A stretch of DNA of 60,291 nucleotides from the NCBI GenBank assembly GCA_022793375.1, contig JAAWCS010000070.1, forward strand, positions 1 to 60,291, given 5' to 3'. Both the position numbers and the translations under genes were made by a program. The notes beneath the pieces were generated by a model. That model did not search any database. It saw only the letters and a program-made list of their open reading frames with translations, and was not told where the DNA came from. Positions 1 to 7,937 of this stretch are shown piece by piece. Position 1 is the stretch's first letter, and the number at the start of each line of letters is the position of its first letter. The stretch comes from Lachnospiraceae bacterium (lineage in GTDB: Bacteria; Bacillota; Clostridia; Lachnospirales; Lachnospiraceae).

Positions 1-84
1 AAAAAAGAATGCGATGTAATGGGGGTAAGGGGGAATTGTCCCCTTTTTTCGAGGTTCCTGTTTAAATTTTTCTACAAAGTAAGA

Positions 85-139
85 GGGCTGTGAAAGTCGA
101 AGTTTTCAACTCCTATTTTTTCACAGCCCCCTTTTTTTT
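85..139 (+). terminator. Rho-independent terminator of an upstream gene outside the window
   Basis: An 11-bp stem (GGGCTGTGAAA at 85-95 pairing with TTTCACAGCCC at 119-129) is followed by a run of T residues at 132-139. It probably ends a transcript entering from the left edge. The sequence before it (1-84) shows no gene. Confidence 0.8.
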
Positions 140-164
140 ATGTAATAACTGTGGTAGACTTATA

Positions 165-208
165 TTGCCAGGTATATATAGCCAATAATATATATAGTCA
201 ACTATATA
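165..208 (+). promoter_or_regulatory. AT-rich promoter with palindromic operator for the DUF4160/DUF2442 pair
   Basis: A TTGCCA at 165-170 lies 18 bp before TATATA at 189-194. A perfect inverted repeat, TATATAG-TCAA-CTATATA (191-208), overlaps the presumed -10 and start-site region. This arrangement suggests an autorepressed promoter, but the assignment is by inspection only. Confidence 0.4.
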
Positions 209-239
209 TGCTATAGAATAAAATGAGGAGATGAATATA

Positions 240-500
240 ATGCCGGAGATATCGTTGTTTTACGGAATCAGAGTTACAATGTATTATGATGACCATAATC
301 CTCCGCATTTCCATGCGGAATATAATGGGAATAAGGCAATTATTGAGATAGATGCAGCCAGGTGTATAAAAGGTGCATTACCATCACGGCAACTCAAATT
401 GATTTTGGCATGGTGTGTGTTACATCAGGATGAACTGATGCAGAATTGGGAATTATCAAAGGATGGAAAAGCGATGAATCGAATCAATCCGTTAGTTTAA
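240..500 (+). CDS. DUF4160 domain protein
   Basis: A small protein of 86 aa that fits the DUF4160 family: it begins MPEISLFYGI and carries the characteristic YYDDHNPPHFHAEY segment near residues 16-29. The ATG at 240 is preferred over the one at 231 because the GAGGAG site (about 224-230) is then correctly spaced and the family normally starts MPEI. The gene is followed 16 bp later by a DUF2442 gene. The two families are commonly adjacent and have been suggested to act as a toxin-antitoxin-like pair, but the biochemical role is not established. The pair is AT-rich compared with the core genome to its right, suggesting acquisition. Confidence 0.8.
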   Translation: MPEISLFYGIRVTMYYDDHNPPHFHAEYNGNKAIIEIDAARCIKGALPSRQLKLILAWCVLHQDELMQNWELSKDGKAMNRINPLV

Positions 501-516
501 AAGGGAGGTGAACGTT

Positions 517-792
517 ATGTTTCCTAAGGTTGTGCAGGTAATACCAATGGAAAATTATTCGGTATATGTATACTTTGAAGATGGTAAAATTGTATGTTAT
601 GATATGTCTCAAATGATTGAAAAGGAAGTATTTCGTTCGCTGAGGGATATCACTGTTTTTAAAGATACCTGTACGGTAATGAATGATACACTGGCATGGG
701 ATGTCGGGGGAAATCGGGATAATACGATGTGTTTGGATATTGATCCGGATACACTATATGAACTGCCGTTTGTACAGGAAAAGATAGCATAA
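517..792 (+). CDS. DUF2442 domain protein
   Basis: A protein of 91 aa resembling DUF2442: an N-terminal beta-rich part (YSVYVYFEDGKIVCYDMS) and a C-terminal LAWDVGGNRDNTMCLDID segment, which is the family signature around the conserved W and D residues. A GTG at 508 is also open, but the GGGAGGTG ribosome site at 503-510 places the start at the ATG at 517. It is probably co-transcribed with the DUF4160 gene just upstream. DUF2442 proteins are small and uncharacterised, and often partner DUF4160 proteins. Function unknown. Confidence 0.8.
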   Translation: MFPKVVQVIPMENYSVYVYFEDGKIVCYDMSQMIEKEVFRSLRDITVFKDTCTVMNDTLAWDVGGNRDNTMCLDIDPDTLYELPFVQEKIA

Positions 793-796
793 TATA

Positions 797-898
797 TGGC
801 CAGAAGATGGTGGGCGATTTCCTTCTGCAAAAGAATTTCGCAGGTTTGCGATTTATATAAATGGAAAGCGGGTAAGAGTTTCACAGGAGATAGTATAA
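797..898 (+). pseudogene. Possible C-terminal gene remnant after the DUF2442 gene
   Basis: Directly after the DUF2442 stop, one frame stays open for 33 codons and reads like a real protein end (WPEDGGRFPSAKEFRRFAIY, then a basic strand ending RVRVSQEIV). It has no start codon and a stop just upstream. It may be the leftover 3' end of a deleted or frameshifted gene. I do not recognise the family. From 899 to 1162 I see only a terminator and no gene. Confidence 0.25.
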
Positions 899-1005
899 AA
901 TAATACGGATAAGTGACACGTAACTAACAAAGCACATAAAAATGCCATATTTTATGCATTTGGAACTATGCAAGCGATAGGCAATACGGTCAAAATATGG
1001 ATTTC

Positions 1006-1047
1006 AATCCCCAGAACTTAGGCGTTTTGGGGATTTTTTCTTTTTTT
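1006..1047 (+). terminator. Rho-independent terminator
   Basis: AATCCCCA (1006-1013) pairs with TGGGGATT (1028-1035), followed by a T-rich tail to 1047. It closes the DUF4160/DUF2442 transcript and separates it from the toxin-antitoxin locus. Confidence 0.75.
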
Positions 1048-1162
1048 GTATAAAATGCCAGTAGAAATTTATCAGAAAATGAGTATACTATAAATAAGAA
1101 GTTCGGATGAACCTCTAATTATTCTGCCGGAACTGCATATCGGCATTTATAGAAAAGGTGCA

Positions 1163-1250
1163 GATACAAATATTTTTCGCTACCCAGCGAGCGACTAATA
1201 AATGGCTGGGATACAAATATTTTTGCTCCGCTGTTAAGCGGAGCGTTTTT
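1163..1250 (+). ncRNA. Type III antitoxin RNA (CptI/ToxI-like) tandem repeats
   Basis: Two tandem units each begin with the identical 15-mer GATACAAATATTTTT: 1163-1209 (47 nt) and 1210-1250 (the second runs into a terminator). The first unit also contains a CCCAGC/GCTGGG pairing. In type III toxin-antitoxin loci, a short tandem-repeat RNA precedes the toxin gene and an internal terminator sets the RNA:toxin ratio; the toxin cuts the RNA into repeat units that inhibit it. The repeat number, unit size and terminator position match the CptIN subgroup described from gut Clostridia. The identification is by architecture, supported by the toxin-like reading frame that follows. Confidence 0.65.
1225..1250 (+). 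terminator. Terminator between antitoxin repeats and toxin gene
   Basis: GCTCCGCT (1225-1232) pairs with AGCGGAGC (1237-1244) around a GTTA loop and is followed by five T residues. Its place between the repeats and the toxin gene is typical of type III systems, where it limits toxin expression. Confidence 0.8.
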
Positions 1251-1266
1251 GTACATAGGAGGTAAT

Positions 1267-1743
1267 TTGAATACAGGTAACTTTTATTTTATTAAGGATG
1301 AATATTATGAACGTTTTCCAAATTGTGGATTGATGGGAAACAAAGATAATGATGAAAATGGAGTACATGGGAGACCTTGTTTTTATTGTTTTGAAATGGA
1401 AGGCTATTTCTGGATGGTTCCTATATCATCTTAAACGGAAAAGTATAAGGCATTATATGATAAAAAGAAAAAACGGTATAAGGAATATGACGGTTTGCGA
1501 TTTGGATATGTAAATGGAAAGTATAGAGCTTTTCTAATTCAGAATGTTTGTCCGGTGACGGAAGAGTATATTGACTGTCAGTATATGATTGAAAATAATA
1601 GTGTTCCTGTTACTATAAATGATAAACTGTCAGCAGAAATAAATGGTATCGTGAGAAAGGTGATCCGATTAGGCAAAAGAGGAATCCGGATTGTTTTGAC
1701 GGATATAGATTACATTTTGAACGATTTGAGTAAGACAAAATGA
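1267..1743 (+). pseudogene. CptN/ToxN-like type III toxin interrupted by an in-frame stop
   Basis: One continuous frame of 158 codons is interrupted only by a TAA at 1432-1434 (codon 56). The first part (NFYFIKDEYYERF, then GRPCFYCFEMEGYFWMVPISS) and the second part (GLRFGYVNGKYRAFLIQNVC, then VIRLGKRGIRIVLTDIDYIL) together resemble the CptN/ToxN endoribonuclease fold, with its small basic barrel and C-terminal helix. A change from AAA or CAA to TAA would explain the break. The start is probably TTG at 1267 behind AGGAGGT (1257-1263). Unless the stop is read through, the toxin should be inactive while the antitoxin repeats stay intact. Lower GC than the neighbours to the right. Confidence 0.65.
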
Positions 1744-1909
1744 GATGGTACAGATATAGGGATATTGATAAATGAAGTAAATCGGTTAATGGAAACGGTG
1801 GAGCCGCAAAAACGCAAAACTCCGCTGTCTCCACAGGACCAACGAGGGCGCCGCAGATCAAATTCCGGCCAACTGGATGGTCAAACATCTGCCTGCTGAG
1901 GATACGAAT

Positions 1910-3187
1910 ATGGATAAAGAATTGTACAGTACATATGTTGCTATTTTGAAAGAAGAACTAATTCCCGCAATGGGATGCACGGAGCCGATTGCCATCGCCT
2001 ACGGCGCCGCTCTGGCCAGGCGGACACTGGGGCAATTGCCGCAGAGCGTGGAAGTGGCCGTGAGCGCCAACATCCTTAAAAATGTCAAGAGCGTCGTCGT
2101 GCCCCACACCGGCGGCCTGCGCGGGATCGCGGCGGCCGTGGCCGCGGGCATTACCGTGGGGGATGCGGACCGGCAGCTGGAGGTCCTGGCCGGCGTCTCA
2201 CAGGCGCAGGAGCCGTTGATCCGGGCCTGCCAGGAGCAGACGCCGATTCGCGTTTCGCTTTCGGAGAGCGGATATATTTTTGATATTCAAATCACAGTAA
2301 AGGCGGAGGATCAGACTGCATTTGTGCAGATCGCGGGAAGCCACACAAACGTAATCCGGATCGAACGCAACGGGGAGACCCTTCGAGCCTGCGATTATAC
2401 GGAGGATGTCCCGGCGGAAAAAGAGGACCGTCGCCTGCTTTCGGTCGAACGGATTGTGGAATTTGCCGATCTGGTCTGCATAGAAGATGTAAAGGAAACG
2501 CTGGACCGCCAGATTCAAATGAATTTGGCGATTGCACAGGAGGGGTTGCGGGGCAATTGGGGCGCCGGAATCGGGCGCGTGCTGCAAAACGCCTACGGAA
2601 GCGAGATCCATAATCGTGCCAAAGCAGTGGCGGCCGCCGGTTCGGATGCGCGTATGAGCGGTTGTGAACTGCCGGTTGTCATCAACTCCGGCAGCGGCAA
2701 CCAGGGCATGACCGCCTCGCTGCCGGTGATCGTGTACGCCGAAGAATTGAAAAGCGGCCCCGATCTTTTGTACCGTGCGCTGGTCGTATCCAATCTGGTG
2801 ACAATCCATTTGAAAACCGGCATTGGCCGTCTTTCCGCATACTGCGGTGCAACCAGCGCCGGATGCGGGGCCGGCGCCGGCATTGCGTATCTGCACGGCG
2901 GCAAAGCGTATGAGATCGCGCATACGATTGTAAATGCGGTCGCCATCAATTCCGGCATGATCTGCGACGGAGCCAAAGCCAGCTGTGCGGCCAAGATTGC
3001 CTCTGCGGTGGAGGCCGGCCTGCTGGGATGGCAAATGCAGAGAAACGGGACCCAGTTTTACGGCGGGGACGGCATTGTCGTCAAAGGCGTGGAAAATACG
3101 ATCCAAAACATAGGGCGCATTGCGCGCGACGGCATGGCGCAGACCGATCGGGAAATCATCCGCATTATGATCGATGCGTCACGGTAA
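1910..3187 (+). CDS. UPF0597 family protein (L-cysteine desulfidase/serine dehydratase-alpha-like)
   Basis: A protein of 425 aa with the family hallmarks: AMGCTEPIAIAYGAAL near the N-terminus, a Gly-rich SGSGNQGMTASLP in the middle, and Cys-containing CGATSAGCGAG and ICDGAKASC segments that probably hold an Fe-S cluster. The family (E. coli YhaM/CyuA, archaeal L-cysteine desulfidase) is related to the alpha domain of iron-sulphur L-serine dehydratases, so a role in cysteine or serine breakdown in the cytoplasm is likely. ATG 1910 is preferred because a GAGG site lies at 1897-1900 and the family starts MDKELY; an ATG at 1877 would add an unusual leader. The 3' end overlaps the opposite-strand gene by 23 bp. 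Confidence 0.85.
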   Translation: MDKELYSTYVAILKEELIPAMGCTEPIAIAYGAALARRTLGQLPQSVEVAVSANILKNVKSVVVPHTGGLRGIAAAVAAGITVGDADRQLEVLAGVSQAQEPLIRACQEQTPIRVSLSESGYIFDIQITVKAEDQTAFVQIAGSHTNVIRIERNGETLRACDYTEDVPAEKEDRRLLSVERIVEFADLVCIEDVKETLDRQIQMNLAIAQEGLRGNWGAGIGRVLQNAYGSEIHNRAKAVAAAGSDARMSGCELPVVINSGSGNQGMTASLPVIVYAEELKSGPDLLYRALVVSNLVTIHLKTGIGRLSAYCGATSAGCGAGAGIAYLHGGKAYEIAHTIVNAVAINSGMICDGAKASCAAKIASAVEAGLLGWQMQRNGTQFYGGDGIVVKGVENTIQNIGRIARDGMAQTDREIIRIMIDASR

Positions 3188-4268
3188 GCGGCTGCGTCTG
3201 GCCGCTGCAGCGGTTAATCTCGTCGCGGATCGTCTGCATCTGGTAGTCCAGTTCTTCGATGGAATCCGCACATTTTTTTAACTGCCGGATGATTTCCTGG
3301 GTTTCGTTGACCGGTTTTTTGTATTGGAGTTTATGCTCCAGGCTGGCCCAAAAGTCCATGGCAATGGTGCGGAACTGCACTTCGACTTTTACATATTTTT
3401 TGCCGCTGGCCAGGAAAATCGGCACATGGAGAATCAGGTGCAGACTGCGGTAACCGTTGGGTTTGGGAAACTGGATATAATCTTTTTTTCGCAAAAGAAG
3501 GATGTCGTCCTGCTTTAAAAGAAGCTCGGCCAGCCGGTAAATGTCGTCGGGAAAAGAGCAGATGACACGCAGGCCCGCCACATCGGTTAAGTTTTCGCGG
3601 ATACTGTCCACAGAGATTGGGAAACCTCTGCGTTCCAGTTTTTCATAGATGCTCTCCGGTGATTTCAGACGGCTTTTGATGGACTCAAACGGATTGCGTT
3701 TGAATTCTTCCGAAAATTCGGAATTTAACACCTGCAGTTTGGTTTCCACCTCCATGATCGCGGCGCGGTATTCAAACATCAGCTGGCTGAATGACTGAGC
3801 TTCCTTGAGTTTTTCGGTCTGTTTTTGAATGATACGCAGCTGTTCCTGCAGCGTTTTCTCCTGATCCTTGACCGTCTGCTCCAGGGTATTTTTGCAGACA
3901 AAAAAATCAATCGCGTTTTTGATACGGTTTTGCACAATTGAACTGTCAAAGGGTTTATGTATAAAATCCGCGACTCCCAGCGCCAGACAGCGGGTTTCGA
4001 TTTCGGCCGCGTGCTCGCCGCTGATGATGAGCACGGGGATCCGCGTCATCCAACCCTGTTGCCGCATATGGTGAATGACGGCGAAGCCATCCATTTTCGG
4101 CATTCGCAGATCCAGCAGCAGCGCAGCGGTTTCCTCTGGTGCAGCGTGCAGCTTTTCCAACACCTCCTCTCCGTTTTGCGCTTCTTCAATCTGATAGTCC
4201 TCCTTGAGCATGTCGCGCAGCAGTTCGCGGTTTAACGCTGCGTCGTCTGCCAACAGTATCCTTTGCAT
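3165..4268 (-). CDS. Response-regulator receiver domain fused to a small alarmone synthetase (RelA/SpoT synthetase)
   Basis: A 367-aa two-domain protein. Residues 1-120 form a CheY-like receiver with the acidic pair D8/D9, phospho-acceptor D53 (LLLDLRMPKMDGF), switch Ser83 and Lys105 (HKPFD). Residues about 125-165 look like a coiled coil. Residues about 165-345 match RelA/SpoT-type (p)ppGpp synthetases: IKSRLKSPESIYEKL, DVAGLRVIC (Asp229), KPNGYRSLH (271-277) and the catalytic EVQFRT (Glu296). No HD hydrolase, TGS or ACT domain is present, so it would make but not degrade alarmone. Phosphorylation by an unlinked histidine kinase could gate synthesis. ATG 4268 follows a GGGAG site. It lies 51 bp after a VanZ gene on the same strand, possibly one transcript. 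No partner kinase is in the window. Confidence 0.85.
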   Translation of the reverse strand: MQRILLADDAALNRELLRDMLKEDYQIEEAQNGEEVLEKLHAAPEETAALLLDLRMPKMDGFAVIHHMRQQGWMTRIPVLIISGEHAAEIETRCLALGVADFIHKPFDSSIVQNRIKNAIDFFVCKNTLEQTVKDQEKTLQEQLRIIQKQTEKLKEAQSFSQLMFEYRAAIMEVETKLQVLNSEFSEEFKRNPFESIKSRLKSPESIYEKLERRGFPISVDSIRENLTDVAGLRVICSFPDDIYRLAELLLKQDDILLLRKKDYIQFPKPNGYRSLHLILHVPIFLASGKKYVKVEVQFRTIAMDFWASLEHKLQYKKPVNETQEIIRQLKKCADSIEELDYQMQTIRDEINRCSGQTQPLTVTHRS

Positions 4269-4319
4269 TGCAGTCTCCCTTTAAAATCCATATCTTTTTT
4301 TAAACACCCTTTTCGGAAA

Positions 4320-4844
4320 TCATCTGGTTTTCAAACGCTCCAGAATCCAAAAGGTAACGGGCTTAAAAACAACATAAAGGCCATAGCCCAGCACTCCGCC
4401 GATCGCATTCGTGATCAGATCCGTGATGTCCGAGGAACGGTCAAAGAACGGCTGCAACAGTTCGATGCCCAGGCTCATGAAAAAGCAGAATAACACCGTC
4501 ACGCCGAATTTGGCCCTTTTGTCCTGGGTCAGCGGAAACAGGAATCCAAAGGGCAGGGTCATGATAACGTTTAAGAACACCTGCCTGAAAAAGTCCCCTC
4601 TTCCTAAAGAAACGTCGATAAATGGTACCAGATTCATGGGTTTATAGGGGTGGTCCAGCATGGAGGGGATAGATACGACCACCGGCATCATGGTAAAATA
4701 GAGTACCAGAGAGAGGTATGCATACATGAGGGTGTTGACAAGCAGGCGGTCTCGGCCCTGGGTCCTCCACCTCTTTAAAAAAACGAAAACATACAGAAAA
4801 ACCAACACTGTAAAATCTATGAAATATTTTATCAGGTACTTCAT
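4320..4844 (-). CDS. VanZ family membrane protein
   Basis: A 174-aa integral membrane protein with about five hydrophobic segments. It shows the VanZ pattern: a central PMNLVPFID and NVIMTLPFGFLFPL, then GIELLQPFFDRSSDITDLI with the acidic residues conserved before the last helix. VanZ relatives are linked to teicoplanin or lipoglycopeptide tolerance in some bacteria, but most members are uncharacterised. The ATG at 4844 follows GGAAG. It is the first gene of a likely two-gene unit with the receiver-alarmone synthetase, hinting at an envelope-stress link. The intergenic stretch 4845-4979 is AT-rich, without a gene. Confidence 0.85.
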   Translation of the reverse strand: MKYLIKYFIDFTVLVFLYVFVFLKRWRTQGRDRLLVNTLMYAYLSLVLYFTMMPVVVSIPSMLDHPYKPMNLVPFIDVSLGRGDFFRQVFLNVIMTLPFGFLFPLTQDKRAKFGVTVLFCFFMSLGIELLQPFFDRSSDITDLITNAIGGVLGYGLYVVFKPVTFWILERLKTR

Positions 4845-4979
4845 TGCTTCACTTCCTTCTATCTATCGCCCGATTCAACCCCCGATTTATAGATTTGATT
4901 ATAAAATTTTTATCTGCCATTTACAATATATTTTTATAAGTTATTTTGTAAAGGGTACACAAATCCGAAAAGGGAGTTT

Positions 4980-5840
4980 TTAAAATCCGAGGTAAGTCCC
5001 GCTGGGGACCTGTACCGGCACCATCATGCGAACATACATCGTATAATCGGCATTGACTAAGAGCTGCTCGTCATAGATATCGCCGGTAACCGTATAGCCG
5101 CGCTGCCGGGCCTCCTCGATGATGCGTTGGTATGCCTGACGACGCGCCTGGCTGTCGGCGCAGTCACAGCGGTCGGAAAAGGTCAGCGTCATATAATGAC
5201 CCTCCGGTATGTAGGCCGTGTTCCCGTGGGTGAAAGAAGCATCGATATAAGCGGTAATATCCGAACAGGTCAGGTCGTGGCGGCCGGGCTGCTCCTCCCG
5301 GTATATATGGCCGATGTAGTAGGCGGAGCAGGGGATTTTTTCCTTCTCCAGATAAAGGCGAAGCCGATGAAGCTGGTCGATCCACGGCTCATGCGGATTA
5401 AAATACGTCTGATCGATATTGCACGATGCGTTGATGCGCAGATATTTGCAGGGCGTCATATGTTCCAGCCGCACCTGGCTGGCCTGGACGTTGTGCTGCT
5501 TTAAGGCGACGGGCGCCAGCAGCAGGCGGCTGCCAAAAAGAGCGGTCTGAATGCGTTCCCGTTCTTTTTCAAGCTGCCCGATGTGGGCGCGCAGCAGTTC
5601 GGCTTCCTTCCCGGGGCTGTCCGCGGCGGACAGCTCGCGGATCTCCTCCAGCGTAAGCCCCAGGGACTTTAAATGCAGAATGCGGTCCAGCTGCCAGCGC
5701 TGGGCGGGCGCATAGTAATAATAACCGGTGGCCGCGTCGATTTTTTGCGGAGAAAGCAGGCCCTTCTCATGGTAGAGCCACAGCGTCCGTTTGGTCACGC
5801 CGCAGAATTTTGCCATTTCTCCTGTCGTAAGATAGTCCAT
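4980..5840 (-). CDS. MerR family regulator with GyrI-like effector domain
   Basis: A 286-aa BmrR-type regulator. The N-terminal winged helix (LTTGEMAKFCGVTKRTLWLY, then YYYYAPAQRWQLDRI) is followed by a dimerisation coiled coil to about residue 105. A C-terminal domain of about 170 residues resembles GyrI-like/BmrR effector-binding domains, which bind hydrophobic or cationic small molecules. It is transcribed away from the molybdo-lipoprotein genes. The 335-bp gap holds a promoter with a 19-bp spacer and two related TAAGGTT boxes (around 5890 and 6040), so it is the natural candidate to regulate that operon as well as itself. The effector is unknown. Confidence 0.85.
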   Translation of the reverse strand: MDYLTTGEMAKFCGVTKRTLWLYHEKGLLSPQKIDAATGYYYYAPAQRWQLDRILHLKSLGLTLEEIRELSAADSPGKEAELLRAHIGQLEKERERIQTALFGSRLLLAPVALKQHNVQASQVRLEHMTPCKYLRINASCNIDQTYFNPHEPWIDQLHRLRLYLEKEKIPCSAYYIGHIYREEQPGRHDLTCSDITAYIDASFTHGNTAYIPEGHYMTLTFSDRCDCADSQARRQAYQRIIEEARQRGYTVTGDIYDEQLLVNADYTMYVRMMVPVQVPSGTYLGF

Positions 5841-6027
5841 AGTGATCCCTTTCCCATCGTGCGCGGTTTTGCGCTGTTATCTACAACCCTAAGGTTACAC
5901 CACTTTGCCGGGAAAGTAAAGAGGAAATTGTGATTGCGATAACAAAAATAGAAAAAGAGCGAACTTTTTTGACATTTTGGAGATGAATATCCGGAAAGTC
6001 TTGTGATTTGGGGCGCCAAAAAAGGCC

Positions 6028-6058
6028 TTGACTATACGGTAAGGTTGCACAATATAAT
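6028..6058 (+). promoter_or_regulatory. MerR-type promoter with 19-bp spacer
   Basis: TTGACT (6028-6033) and TATAAT (6053-6058) are separated by 19 bp rather than 17 bp. This overlong spacing is the hallmark of promoters that MerR-family proteins activate by DNA untwisting. A TAAGGTTGCAC element lies in the spacer, similar to CTAAGGTTACAC near 5888-5899 in front of the divergent merR gene. It should drive the lipoprotein pair starting at 6176. Confidence 0.7.
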
Positions 6059-6072
6059 AGACTTCAGGGAAT

Positions 6073-6163
6073 GTCCCATCATGCCCTGAAAACACGGGCA
6101 AAGACTAAGGAAACACCGCAAGGGTGTCCCATTATGTCCTGAGATGACGGGCAAAACTAAGGA
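6073..6163 (+). repeat. Two-hairpin dispersed repeat, about 1.8 tandem copies
   Basis: A unit starting TGTCCCATCATGCCCTGAAA recurs after 52 bp as TGTCCCATTATGTCCTGAGA. Each unit has a GCCC/GGGC hairpin, and the first also has an ACACC/GGGTGT hairpin. The same element occurs at 11.5, 37.2, 48.4 and 55.1 kb. It sits in the leader of the trihaem lipoprotein gene, just before its ribosome site. Confidence 0.75.
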
Positions 6164-6175
6164 AAGGGGTATAGA

Positions 6176-7924
6176 ATGATGAAACACAAGAGTAGCATCA
6201 AGGCGGCAGCGCTGCTTTTGGCTGTGCTGCTGTGTCTCAGCGCCTGCGCACAGCCTGCGGCCGGGACAACGGCGGCGCCGGAAGGCACGACCGAAGCGCA
6301 GACAGAGGCGCCGCAGGAGACTCAGGCGCCGGAGACAACGGCGACGCCGGCTGAAACGACGGCTTCCGAGCCGGCAGCCAGCGAACCGGCGGCCAGCGAG
6401 CCGGCGGAGACACAACCGGAGACAGCCGCTTCGGACGATCCGCTGGAGATCGCGAATCAGTATCTGGAGGATTTGAACAACGAGTGGAAGCAGATCGCGG
6501 AGGATTATGCGCCGGAGATCCGCACATTGGCGAGCGGCGTAAAGGTACAGCGCACCCCGTCGGAGTACAAGATTGACGGCTGGATGTGGCAGAGCGACAC
6601 TATTTCCTACAATACATATTGGCTGGATGCGGATAACCGCGGCTGCCAGGCCTGCCATGTCAGCATGGACGATCTGATTGCAAACATGAATTACGATCAT
6701 CCGGCGTTCTGGAATCCGGAACTGGGCGTCAATACCACGGTACAGCAGTGCCTGATCTGCCATACCTTCGGCGATGGCTACGTGGCAAAGAACTATGAGT
6801 TCGGCACGCTGATTCACGGGATTCACTATGGAAAGAGAAACGGCGAAGCGTTCAGCGACACCTTTGACGGTGACTGCATGAGCTGCCACAACGCCACAAA
6901 CGACAGCGCAGGCATGCAGCTGTGGGATCTGGTAAAATATCAGAAGCTGCTTGGCATCGTGGATGTGGAGAATGTAGAAGGTGAATTTTCGTTCACCCAG
7001 GACAACGTGCAGTCGATGAGCGAGGTATTTTCCTATGACTGGATGCATTCCGGTTACGATAACCTGCGTCACGCCCTGGGCGTGCACGGCGCAGATGTGC
7101 AGCCGCCCCAGGAGATGTTTGACGAATGGGAGATTACGATAGAAGGCCTGGTGGAGGAGCCGTATAAGATGACGCTGCCGGAACTGATTGCGGCGGCCGA
7201 GGCGGATAACGCGGTTGTGACCAAGGTATCCAAGATGGTATGCGACTGGTCGGCTGTGGGCGGCGGCGGTATCACCAACGTGGAAATTACCGGTATTCCG
7301 CTGACATGGCTGATTGAAAAAGCCGGCGGAATGCAGAGCGGCGCGACCGGCGTGGAATTTATGCGTGTGGACGAAGGAAGCTTCCGCTGCGTAAGAGAGG
7401 ACCGCATCGATAAGGTGTTCCTGGTATATAAGATCGGCGGCGAGTATTTAGACGGCGGCCGCGGCTACCCGGTGATGAACTGGTACGAAGGCGTGGACGC
7501 GCAGTCGAACGTAAAGCAGATTGTCGGCTATAAAGTGACCGGCGACGATATCGATTACGATTCTCGGATCCCCTGCGGCTGGCACAATGAGGACGGCTCC
7601 TTTGCCAACAAGCCGAACGCTACGATTCTCAAGACCCCCGAGGGCCTGCTGATCGAAACCGGCAAAGAGCATACCTTTGAAGGATATGCCGACGCCTTTG
7701 ACGAAAAGATCGTATCGATTGAATTCTCGATGGATCAGGGCAAGACCTGGACCAAGTATGACCTGGGCGATACCGATGTGCTTCGCTGGGTATACTGGTA
7801 TTTCACCTGGACACCGGAGACCGACGGTTCGTATGTTCTGACCGTCCGCGCGACAACGGAGAGCGGTTTGGTCAGCACGGAACTGCACAGTGTGATGGTA
7901 ACGGCTAAGAGCAATATTGAATAA
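6176..7924 (+). CDS. Extracellular lipoprotein: trihaem cytochrome c plus sulfite-oxidase-type molybdopterin domain
   Basis: A 582-aa protein. Residues 1-24 are a lipoprotein signal (lipobox LSAC, Cys24). Residues 25-90 form a Thr/Glu/Ala/Pro-rich linker. Three CxxCH haem-c motifs follow: CQACH at 157, CLICH at 192 and CMSCH at 234. From about 310 to 470 comes a sulfite-oxidase-fold molybdopterin domain with a candidate Mo-ligand Cys356 (KMVCDWSAVGGGGITNVE) and GIPLTWLIEKAG. From about 495 to the end there is a Mo-co-dimerisation/Ig-like domain (EFSMDQGKTW, WYFTWTPETDGSY). I infer a surface-anchored reductase or oxidase fed electrons through its own haems. Substrate unknown; no cytochrome c maturation genes are in the window. 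It is first in an operon with a second molybdo-lipoprotein 13 bp downstream. Confidence 0.85.
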   Translation: MMKHKSSIKAAALLLAVLLCLSACAQPAAGTTAAPEGTTEAQTEAPQETQAPETTATPAETTASEPAASEPAASEPAETQPETAASDDPLEIANQYLEDLNNEWKQIAEDYAPEIRTLASGVKVQRTPSEYKIDGWMWQSDTISYNTYWLDADNRGCQACHVSMDDLIANMNYDHPAFWNPELGVNTTVQQCLICHTFGDGYVAKNYEFGTLIHGIHYGKRNGEAFSDTFDGDCMSCHNATNDSAGMQLWDLVKYQKLLGIVDVENVEGEFSFTQDNVQSMSEVFSYDWMHSGYDNLRHALGVHGADVQPPQEMFDEWEITIEGLVEEPYKMTLPELIAAAEADNAVVTKVSKMVCDWSAVGGGGITNVEITGIPLTWLIEKAGGMQSGATGVEFMRVDEGSFRCVREDRIDKVFLVYKIGGEYLDGGRGYPVMNWYEGVDAQSNVKQIVGYKVTGDDIDYDSRIPCGWHNEDGSFANKPNATILKTPEGLLIETGKEHTFEGYADAFDEKIVSIEFSMDQGKTWTKYDLGDTDVLRWVYWYFTWTPETDGSYVLTVRATTESGLVSTELHSVMVTAKSNIE

Positions 7925-7937
7925 GGAGGAAACAGTC

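Noticed and set aside
1877..1909. Earlier ATG as the start of the UPF0597 gene
   Set aside because: It lacks a ribosome site, and the family begins at MDKELY; ATG 1910 has a GAGG at suitable distance.
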